A DNA stretch of 64,000 nucleotides from Sphingomonas sanguinis (GTDB taxonomy: Bacteria; Pseudomonadota; Alphaproteobacteria; Sphingomonadales; Sphingomonadaceae): contig NZ_CP079203.1 of assembly GCF_019297835.1 (NCBI RefSeq), positions 1,957,001 to 2,021,000 of the forward strand, given 5' to 3'. Within the stretch, counting starts at the first letter, position 1. Each line of letters starts with the position of its first letter. Shown one piece after another: positions 38,706-46,600 of the stretch. The translations under genes and the position numbers were made by a program. Below the pieces are notes generated by a model that was given only the letters and a program-made list of their open reading frames with translations, was not told the DNA's origin and searched no databases.

Positions 38706-39557
38706 TCAGCCTGAGTGAACGTTCTGGATGATCGGAATGGAAAAAGCGTGCGCCAGTCTGATGATTTCAGGAGAAGCGGATCCGCCGATCACTAGCGCTA
38801 CGGACACGTCGTAGGGTTTGTCGGCGACGCTCGATCGGGCGTCCAGCACCGCCCTGTATTTCACACATTGGTAAACACCACGCGCAATGTCGCCTTCGCC
38901 AGAGATATGCGACTTGATCTCGACCGCCATCTTCCACGCCTTGCCCTCGAACAGCACGTCGACGACATCGCCGGAGGGCAACGGCTGTTCGGTCAGCCCA
39001 GACGTTTGGGAAGCGTTTAGACCGACAATCTCGGGATGTGACGCAATAAATTCCTTTAGCGTCCGGTGTTCGGAACCCTCTCCTCCCTTGGGTCCGCTAT
39101 TGGCTGCCTTTTCGCTGATAATGTCGAGACTATGAGGCGACTCCACTCCTAGCAAAGCGAGTACTTCCTCCCAGTGCGGATAAGCATATATGTCGCCGTG
39201 AACGCGGAGAAGCGCGGCAGCCCTCTGCCGCTTGGTGCGCGCTTGACGGAACGACTGGCTCATGAACTTGTCTACACCATGCCCGGGGAGACCGGTAGTC
39301 TTGTTCACGATAAGCGATTGTAATGGCGGCGGTGGCCGACGGCGCCACCCCTTCATTCTGCCGATCTCCCCCAAGGCCTCGGCGATCCACCCCGCCGCTC
39401 GCTGGACCGGCCTATGATGCGTCATTCCCAATTCACGCGCGACCGCGCCGTAGGTTAGTGGATGTTCACTCTTCGCCTGACGCACTAGGATTGGCGCCAT
39501 CGCCATCGCCCAGTCTGACGACTTCGTCCCGTCGTTCCACCAATCGAGCATGGGCAT
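38706..39557 (-). CDS. PD-(D/E)XK nuclease-like protein
   Basis: A 283-residue protein with two parts. The C-terminal half has a PD-(D/E)XK nuclease core: Asp200 (GDVVDVLFEG), then Glu213 and Lys215 (VEIKSH), followed by a helix containing Gln230 (GVYQCVKYR), as in restriction-like enzymes. The N-terminal part (about 33-100), with YGAVARELGM and later GLPGHGVDKF, faintly resembles the winged-helix DNA-binding region of alkyltransferase-like proteins, but has no alkyl-acceptor Cys. It may be a stand-alone restriction factor or a nuclease partner in the defense island. ATG 39557 has AGGA upstream. Function is inferred from motifs only. Confidence 0.65.
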   Translation of the reverse strand: MPMLDWWNDGTKSSDWAMAMAPILVRQAKSEHPLTYGAVARELGMTHHRPVQRAAGWIAEALGEIGRMKGWRRRPPPPLQSLIVNKTTGLPGHGVDKFMSQSFRQARTKRQRAAALLRVHGDIYAYPHWEEVLALLGVESPHSLDIISEKAANSGPKGGEGSEHRTLKEFIASHPEIVGLNASQTSGLTEQPLPSGDVVDVLFEGKAWKMAVEIKSHISGEGDIARGVYQCVKYRAVLDARSSVADKPYDVSVALVIGGSASPEIIRLAHAFSIPIIQNVHSG

Positions 39558-39797
39558 CGCGTTTCCTAACTTACGGCAGTTTGGCTCGGAGTGGTTACAA
39601 CGGTCAATCGATCCTTGCGACCCAGAACACGACGTTCAGCTCGCCCCTTATCACTACTCAAATCTCGACACGCGTTAATCTGGCACAACGTTCTATAGAA
39701 ATTATGACATCGAGAGCTTCGGATACCTAAAGACGGCATCGCGCCAGATGCCCGAACTGTCCCGTCACGCCTTATGACCGAGCAATTTTTCGGCGCT

Positions 39798-40613
39798 TCA
39801 GGCGCGATTGCCGCTCATTTCCCGATGGGCTATGCGGTGGCAGTTTGCGCAAAGGCAGGCGAGGTCTTCCAGCCGGGTTCGGGTATTGATCTCCGCCTCT
39901 GCCAAGGGCCGCTTGTGGTGGACCTCGATGACCGCTTCGCCATTCGGCCCAAGGGTCTCGCTTGGGATGAGGCCACATCGCTCGCACGCCAGCTTGCCGT
40001 TCCTCTCCATAAAATCGGACTTTTTCCGCATGGCGAGCCCACTCGCACGCTCGCGTCGGAGATGTGCCACTTTTTTCTTGTCACCCTCCGCCCAAGAGCG
40101 ATCGTTGTCGCTTGGCGGGATGCTGGTTTCACCGTCGCCAGATCGCCCATTCTCATCGTCGCGCCCATCGACGCCGTGTCCGACGACAGCTTCGGTCGCG
40201 GATAGCCGCAAGGCTAGCTCGGGCAGTTCGAGGCTCACATCGAAACGGAGCTGCTTGGTCGAGTTACCTTGGTTCGGTGTCGAGCCCTCAGCCCGCCCAA
40301 AGGCTCTCGCGGATCGCCGGATGAGACGCTTGACCTCGTCGAGCGGGAGATTCGCGAAGTCCTCGGCGGTGGCTAGCACGACCTCTGCCCCTGAGGCGTG
40401 CGCGCGACGGCTGTCCAGCAAAACGCGCGAGATCACGCGCGCCTGTGGACTTAGGCGATCTATAATCGCGTCGAATGCTGCAGAATACTGCGGGTTACGC
40501 TCCGGGCGTCCGCCTGTCGCGCCACCGCGGCTATGCAAGGTGATCCTGCGGTCAGCAAGTTCGATTGTGGCGGCGATGAGGTCGCCATTGGGATGCCGCA
40601 ATTGGTAATTCAT
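39798..40613 (-). CDS. HNH endonuclease (McrA-like)
   Basis: A 271-residue protein. The C-terminal quarter is an HNH nuclease: a Cys pair (CERCG), the catalytic EVHHKRPL motif, then LEDLACLCANCHRIAHR with the asparagine and second metal Cys/His set. The N-terminal 190 residues are unfamiliar; they could recognise a modified base or a sequence. This arrangement is typical of stand-alone restriction-like HNH enzymes such as the McrA group, which cut methylated DNA. It lies just upstream of the divergent methyltransferase cassette. If it did cut 5-methylcytosine, it would conflict with that methyltransferase, so its specificity must be different. Confidence 0.75.
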   Translation of the reverse strand: MNYQLRHPNGDLIAATIELADRRITLHSRGGATGGRPERNPQYSAAFDAIIDRLSPQARVISRVLLDSRRAHASGAEVVLATAEDFANLPLDEVKRLIRRSARAFGRAEGSTPNQGNSTKQLRFDVSLELPELALRLSATEAVVGHGVDGRDDENGRSGDGETSIPPSDNDRSWAEGDKKKVAHLRRERASGLAMRKKSDFMERNGKLACERCGLIPSETLGPNGEAVIEVHHKRPLAEAEINTRTRLEDLACLCANCHRIAHREMSGNRA

Positions 40614-40793
40614 GGTGATGATCTCGGATCCGCCGCTTTACCCGTCAAGTTCGGATTAGAAACTTCATCCCGCCCAATCAGCCTTAAATGTTCTTTCTTT
40701 GTTCGCACGCTCATGGTATCACTTGAGTGGTTCGGCGAAATGAGGCAAGGATCTGAGCGCCGCGGAAAGCTGCGGATCGCTGCGGAGGTTTGA

Positions 40794-40970
40794 TTGGGCA
40801 AGGATGGTCGTGACGCCGAGCGGGTGACCACCACGCTTAGCCGCCGACAGAAGGCCGAGCTTGATCGGCTCGCCGAGGTTGAGGGCGTCAAAGTGGCGTG
40901 GCTCGTCCGACGAGCGGTGGAGCAATTTCTTGAGCAGAAGGCCGGTGGCCCGATGCTGCCCTTGGATTAG
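40794..40970 (+). CDS. Small ribbon-helix-helix protein
   Basis: A 58-residue protein with the CopG/Arc ribbon-helix-helix pattern: strand RVTTTLSRRQKAELDRLAE, then VKVAWLVRRAVEQFLEQ. The start is a TTG at 40794 with a perfect GGAGG 5 bp upstream. It is only 11 bp ahead of the methyltransferase gene, so it is the first gene of the cassette operon. In restriction-modification loci a small controller protein often sits here and sets the timing of methyltransferase and nuclease expression; this one would do so with an RHH fold rather than the usual HTH of C proteins. It may instead be a repressor of the operon. Confidence 0.75.
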   Translation: MGKDGRDAERVTTTLSRRQKAELDRLAEVEGVKVAWLVRRAVEQFLEQKAGGPMLPLD

Positions 40971-40981
40971 GAGAAGCGAGG

Positions 40982-42142
40982 ATGCGCAGCGCTGAACTCT
41001 TCGCTGGATGCGGCGGGCTGGCGATGGGAACGTCCCTCGCTGGCTTTCGTCACGAGCTGATGGCGGAGTTCGACCATGACGCGGTCGAGACTGTGCGTTA
41101 CAATCGGTCGAACGGCGTCGAGCATGTCGCGCATTGGCCCATGGAGCGAATCGATGTCCGTGACATCGACTGGTTTTCGCACACCGGCCTCGACCTGATC
41201 TCCGGTGGGCCACCGTGCCAGCCGTTCGGCATTGGCGGCAAAAAGATGGGGCAGTCGGACGCGCGCGACATGTGGCCGGAGGCCATCCGAGCGGTACGCG
41301 AAGGTCATCCCCGAGCGTTTATGTTCGAGAATGTGCGTAACCTCGCAGGGCCGCGCTTCCGTCCCTACCTCGAGTGGATCGTCGCGCATCTTGAGCGCCC
41401 CTCGATCACACGCCGCCCTGGCGAATCGCTGGTCGATCACACGATCCGCCTACGATCGAGCGATAGCGCGCCGGAATATCGCACCTGTTGGCAGGTCGTG
41501 AATGCGGCCGATCTTGGGGCTCCGCAGATTCGCCACCGTGTGATCATCTTCGGAATCCGGGCGGATGTGGGGGCGGTGCCTGTACCAATGCCCCCAACGC
41601 ATTCCCGCGATCGTCTGTTATGGGAGCAATATGTCACCGGGACCTATTGGGATCGGCATGGCTTGAAGCGGCGCGCCAATCCAACGCGGCGGGATGACGC
41701 GCGTCGCGTCGCCATGTTGCGAGCGGCGGGCGTGGAGCCAAAGGGTGCGCCTTGGACGACGGTGCGCGATGCTTTGTTGAATCTGGGTGAACCCAATGGC
41801 GATAGGGATCATGTCGCGCAGCACGGCGCGCGGGTCTATCCCGGGCATACAGGCAGCCCGCTAGATCTACCGGCGAAGGCGCTCAAGGCGGGCGATCACG
41901 GTGTTCCTGGCGGAGAGAACATGATGGTTCGCGACGATGGGTCGGTGCGCTATTTCACCAAGCGCGAGGCGGCGCGTCTGGTCGGACTGCCTGACACGTT
42001 CTCCTTTCCGCGCTCGTGGAGTGAGAGCATGCGGCAGATGGGAAACGCGGTGCCGGTCCAACTGGCGCTGGCGGCGGGAAGGAACGTCATCGCCCATCTC
42101 GGCTTGCCAAGAGCGCTGGCGCCACGGCGCCGTGCGGCTTAG
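40982..42142 (+). CDS. DNA (cytosine-5-)methyltransferase, Eco29kI-type
   Basis: A 386-residue C5-methyltransferase. Motif I ELFAGCGGLAMG binds AdoMet; motif IV GGPPCQPFG contains the nucleophile Cys79; motif VI FENVRN (about 115-120), motif VIII APQIRHRVIIFG and motif X MRQMGNAVPVQLA follow in the usual order. A variable target-recognition region lies between VIII and X. Neighbouring genes encode an Eco29kI-like endonuclease and Vsr, so it is the cognate protector of that nuclease; the Eco29kI family modifies CCGCGG. It may also serve the Druantia-like operon as the DruM component. Confidence 0.93.
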   Translation: MRSAELFAGCGGLAMGTSLAGFRHELMAEFDHDAVETVRYNRSNGVEHVAHWPMERIDVRDIDWFSHTGLDLISGGPPCQPFGIGGKKMGQSDARDMWPEAIRAVREGHPRAFMFENVRNLAGPRFRPYLEWIVAHLERPSITRRPGESLVDHTIRLRSSDSAPEYRTCWQVVNAADLGAPQIRHRVIIFGIRADVGAVPVPMPPTHSRDRLLWEQYVTGTYWDRHGLKRRANPTRRDDARRVAMLRAAGVEPKGAPWTTVRDALLNLGEPNGDRDHVAQHGARVYPGHTGSPLDLPAKALKAGDHGVPGGENMMVRDDGSVRYFTKREAARLVGLPDTFSFPRSWSESMRQMGNAVPVQLALAAGRNVIAHLGLPRALAPRRRAA

Positions 42143-42207
42143 CTAGAAGCTTAATGAAAGCGGTGGTGTGATTCGGCCTTCCGCTCTTCACCTGAGCGGG
42201 AGAAACG

Positions 42208-43152
42208 ATGGCATTGTCACCCGATCGCGCGGCGATCAAAGCGCTAAATGAAGCGCTGGAAGCGGTCCTCGCTGCAGCCGGTGAGACGCCACCGCAAGCT
42301 GTGGTCAAACGCATCCGCGAAGGGCTCGCGGCCCACGCTGACGCGGTCGAGGCCGCGCGCTCATCGAGCGACCCTATCCGGATGCCCAAGGGGACGTTCG
42401 ATCCGTCCGATCCCAAGGTTGTTGGTCGGATGGTGTCGCTCGCCTTGCTGGCGCAGCCCCTGATCCGCTTGGCTGACATCCGGCCATCCTATGGCTCGGG
42501 GGTGTACGCGATATATTACACCGGGGATCATCCGCTCTACGCAGGGATTACCGGCTCCGAGACGCCGATCTATGTCGGCAAGGCCGATCCCGCCAATGAT
42601 GACGCCAGCACCACGCGCGAGCAGGGCGCCAAGCTCACCGCGCGTTTGCTGGAGCATGCTGGGACAATCGCCACGGCAGCAGGATACGCTGACCAGCTTC
42701 CGGAGGGGCTCAGTCCGATCCGCCTAGAGGATTTCGTTTCCCGCCGACTGGTTTGCGCGACGAACGCGCAGCTGGTGGCGGAGAAGCATTTGATCCGCAC
42801 CTTCTGGCCCGTGTGGAACGCCGAGACCAAGGCGTGTTGGGGCATGAGCAAGCATGGGGACGCGGCGAAGACCCGCGCGAACAAGCGCTCGCCTTGGGAC
42901 GTCGTACATCCCGGTCGACAATGGGCGCTTGACGCTAGCCTCGTGAACTCCATCGAACCTGACGAGATCGCGACTAGAATCACTGCCACTTTGGACCGGG
43001 TTCCGGCGCGTCGCAATCATGCCGAGCTGCTTGAGGAGATGCTGCGCGGCTTCCGTCAGGATGGTGACGCTGAGCTCGACGAGAGTTCGGCGCCGATGGC
43101 TGAAGCGATTGGCCCCACTGAGGGCGAGGCGGGCGGTCCAGACGTCGCGTGA
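42208..43152 (+). CDS. Eco29kI-family GIY-YIG restriction endonuclease
   Basis: A 314-residue type II endonuclease. The GIY-YIG signature appears as GVYAIYYTG (Tyr100, Tyr103, Tyr104) and PIYVGKAD (Tyr122). Catalytic partners match R.Eco29kI spacing: Arg146 and His150 (ARLLEH), Glu192 (AEKHLI) and Asn204 (PVWNAET). The conserved SPWDVVHPGR also follows. Eco29kI cuts CCGCGG, leaving 3' GC overhangs; the same site is likely but unproven here. The gene is 65 bp after the methyltransferase, in the usual order of methylation before cleavage. Confidence 0.9.
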   Translation: MALSPDRAAIKALNEALEAVLAAAGETPPQAVVKRIREGLAAHADAVEAARSSSDPIRMPKGTFDPSDPKVVGRMVSLALLAQPLIRLADIRPSYGSGVYAIYYTGDHPLYAGITGSETPIYVGKADPANDDASTTREQGAKLTARLLEHAGTIATAAGYADQLPEGLSPIRLEDFVSRRLVCATNAQLVAEKHLIRTFWPVWNAETKACWGMSKHGDAAKTRANKRSPWDVVHPGRQWALDASLVNSIEPDEIATRITATLDRVPARRNHAELLEEMLRGFRQDGDAELDESSAPMAEAIGPTEGEAGGPDVA

Positions 43153-43180
43153 GACGGTGCCACCGCTTCGAACCTTCGTA

Positions 43181-43669
43181 TTGGGGCCGCAAATAACCCG
43201 GCGGAGATCCAAGGCGCGGCGAAGATCCGCTTTAACCCGCTCCGAGGTTATGCGTCGGGTGAAGGGCGCGGATACCATGCCCGAACGGCTCGTACGCTCA
43301 GCACTTCACGCTCGGGGTCATCGCTTCCGGCTACATGCGCGCGATCTGCCTGGCCGTCCCGACATCGTCTTTCGTGGCGATCGGCTCGCGATTTTTGTCC
43401 ATGGCTGCTTTTGGCACCGCCACCCCGGCTGTCCGCATTGCCGGATGCCCAAGTCGCGCGTCGACTTCTGGAAGGAGAAATTTGCTGCGAACGTCGCGCG
43501 CGACGCTGCGGTCGCCACCCGCCTCATCGCCGACGGTTGGAGGGTCGAGACGATCTGGGAATGCGAGGCGCGCGACGCAACGCGACTCGGTGCCTTTGTC
43601 GAGGACGTTACGCGACTACGCGATCGCTCAGGTGAGAAGCCTGGCGATCGCGACGAAGGGCCGCCTTGA
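43181..43669 (+). CDS. vsr: Very short patch repair endonuclease
   Basis: A 162-residue strand-specific nickase that corrects T:G mismatches from deaminated 5-methylcytosine. Visible marks: TRSEVMRRVKGADT at the N-terminus, the catalytic Asp in GRPDIVF, the VHGCFWHRHPGC zinc/active-site block and a later Cys in TIWECEARD. TTG 43181 is preferred because TRSEVM is conserved in the family and an ATG at 43250 would remove it; the ATG cannot be excluded. It supports the view that the cassette methylates cytosine-5. Its end overlaps druE on the opposite strand by 42 bp. Confidence 0.9.
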   Translation: MGPQITRRRSKARRRSALTRSEVMRRVKGADTMPERLVRSALHARGHRFRLHARDLPGRPDIVFRGDRLAIFVHGCFWHRHPGCPHCRMPKSRVDFWKEKFAANVARDAAVATRLIADGWRVETIWECEARDATRLGAFVEDVTRLRDRSGEKPGDRDEGPP

Positions 43670-46600
43670 TAGCTCGAAACTGTCGATCCACCTCGTCTCC
43701 GCGCCAAACGTCCGACGCGCTTGTTCGACGACCAAGGGCGAGGCGTCGGCCGTGTCGCGCCATAGCGGATGGCGTACCGCGATGACGCGCCGGCCCCCGG
43801 GTTGATCGACCGCGATCGCGGGCAGCGGGCCGTTCGCGATCAGGTTGATCCTGGCGCTGCTATGGGCGACCCGGCTCAGCGCCTCCTCAGCCACCGCACG
43901 CCAGTCGGCCAGTTCGGGCGCGCTGAAATCGCCATCTCCGCCTATTTGCGCGCTGGGATCGAGAAAGGCGCGCGCGTAGGAGATGCCCAGCCGCCAGTCC
44001 AACAGTCCATGATAGTTGCGATTGCCGTAGCGCTGCAGGCACTCGTAACAGGCCTGATCGCAGCTCGCGCGGTGCGCCGCTCCGAGGAAGTCCCGCATTG
44101 GCCACGCCTCCTCATTGCCAACGATGTCACGCAAAAGGTCGAGCGCCCAAGGGCGATCTGCGGGGAGTGACAAGTGCCGTGACAGCCCCGACCCGTTGAC
44201 GAGCGTGTCGGCGATTTGGATTACTGGCCATTCGCGATCGGCGACGCGCGTAACGCGCGCCGGGAGAATCTCGAACTCACCCGGGTCGACGTCGAGCTCG
44301 AGCGCGGCGCGATCGACCAACAGGAACGCCATCGTCAGTGCCGCCGCGCGAATGGCGGTCACCTCCGCATCGCCCGCGACCGAGGCGATGTCCAGCGTTG
44401 GATTCATTGTCGTCGGCGTTAGGAACAGACTGTCGGTCACCTTACGCGACGCCAGCCACAGCTCTCCTGGACGATCCGTCGGCGTCCAGGACTGTCGCAG
44501 CTCGGTGGCATGCTCATCCATGATGATCTGCCGCGCCATCGGGAAGCGAGGACGTCCGGGTCGCCAGAAGCGCTGGTCGCCGGCGGCCAGATCATATCCC
44601 CCGGAGAAGATATCGTCCCCGGTCGCCCCGGGGTTCAACCGGATCACGCTTGCCGATCGCTCGAGCGCCATCGCGATCCGGCTGTCAGGAATTGCGATTG
44701 GCACCACGGGCGAGGCCTCGGCGCAAACGATGCGGGCGCGGACCACGCGGATTTCCTCCTCGCCGATTTTGGCAGGCGTGAAGTCGGTCCGGAACGCCGC
44801 TGGCGTGACGCAGTGGTGGAAGCGATCCGCCGGTATCGACGCGGCGCACGCGACGCAGTTCGTCGCCTCGGCCGCGTCCCGCCTGGTCCATCCGCCGCAA
44901 GTTTCACAGCGGCCAATCCACCACTGTTCGGAGATGGGCGAGCGGTCCTCTTGCTTTGGCAGGACCCAGCCGCCCCATTTCTGCGGATCGGGTAATGTCG
45001 AGGTGATGCCGACCGCGCGGTGCAGTCGCTTGTCGCGCACCAGCGAAGCGCCTGGGGCGAACTCGTAGATTGCGACGTCCGCGTCGCGGTCGGTTGTGTC
45101 CCAACTGTAAGTGTCGGCCTTGCCCTGCTCGAGGCCGAGATAGAGGGGCCGCACCCGGGTCGGCATGCCGTACATCGGCAAGAGGCCGCCTTCGGCGAGC
45201 GCCTGCGCGACGCCAATGTCGTATCGGCTCTCATTGTCCATCACGGTGCTGATCGCCGTCATCATCGTCTCGACATCGAGCGCGGCGCAAACTTGGTCAC
45301 GCAGGCCCGTCTCGAAGCTGGTCAAAGTGATCGCGACCGCTTGGTCGCGCGCCGCCTCGGTGGCGCGCAACGCCGCTTCGAGGCGGGCGGGCCAAGGCGA
45401 ATCCGCCTCCTTGTAGAGCGCCGACAGGACGAACTCGCCATGGATGTCGGGCGGATTGAGGTCATAGCCTGGATAGGTCGCACCATGCGCAATCCGTAAA
45501 TGCTTGAACGCCGCCTGCAGCCAGGCCTTGCGGATGACGCGGAGCGGGATGTCCTCGTAGCCGGTGGCTAGGAAAGGCGGCGGCGGCGGGTCGCCCGTGA
45601 TCCGGTCAGGATGGCGGAAGTAATGAAGATCGTGGCTGCGGCTACGGCAGACGGTCAGCGCGAGCGAGAAGGCTTGACCCCGCCGACCGGCTCGGCCGAC
45701 GCGCTGTTGATAATTGAACCGCTGCGGCGGCATGTTGGCTTGGTACACTGCCTGAAGCGGGCCGATATCGATGCCAACCTCCATCGTGGTTGTGACGCTT
45801 AGCAGGTCGATCTCCTTGCCCAGCCGCGCCAGCTCGCCAGTGGGGTCCGCGCCATCCTCGACCAGGATGCCGCGAAAGCGCCGCAGCCGCTCGGCGCCGT
45901 CGCGGGTCTGACCGGTCAGCTCCTCGCTGCGCAGCCGGAATGGCGCGGTGGCGGTGTTTCCTGCGCGTGCAATGCGATGCGCGAGGAAGTTACGGCGCCA
46001 CAGCTCATCGACCGTCCCGGCCGCCTGTCCTGGCAGCGGCGCGAAGCAGCGAGTGCATAGACCGTGACCCTGATGCAGATGCACCCGGTCGCACTGGGCG
46101 CAGCGCCAATAGGGATCCTCCGCCTGGGTCAACCGCACGCCGAGGTTGAACAGATGGATCAATCCACCATCGTGGCCCAGCGTGCGCAATTCGCTGAGCA
46201 TGCCCTCGATCGCGCGGCTGGGGTCGGTCGCGTTAACGCGGGCGGCGAGCCTCGCGACGCGGTTGTTCGTCGGCACGTCGCCCGCGTTGTGCCAAAGCGG
46301 GGCCTCGTCAGGATCGACCCAGCGTGACGCGATCACGCGATAGGCGTCTGCGAACACGCGAAGCGCGGCGTCCATCCGATCGCGTTCGATAGTGCGCTCG
46401 CCGTCCGGATAGAGCGTTGGATAGCCAAGCCCCGCCTCTTCAAATGAGAAGTAGGTCTTGTTGAAGAGCGTGTCGTAGATAGCCTCCTCTTGCTCGTCGA
46501 CGATCTCGCGGCGCGCGGCGGTGACTTGGCCCTGCGCTCTTGGATCAATTGGGAGCGCCCAATCGACCTGTTCGCCGGACTTCTCGAACAGGGACCACCA

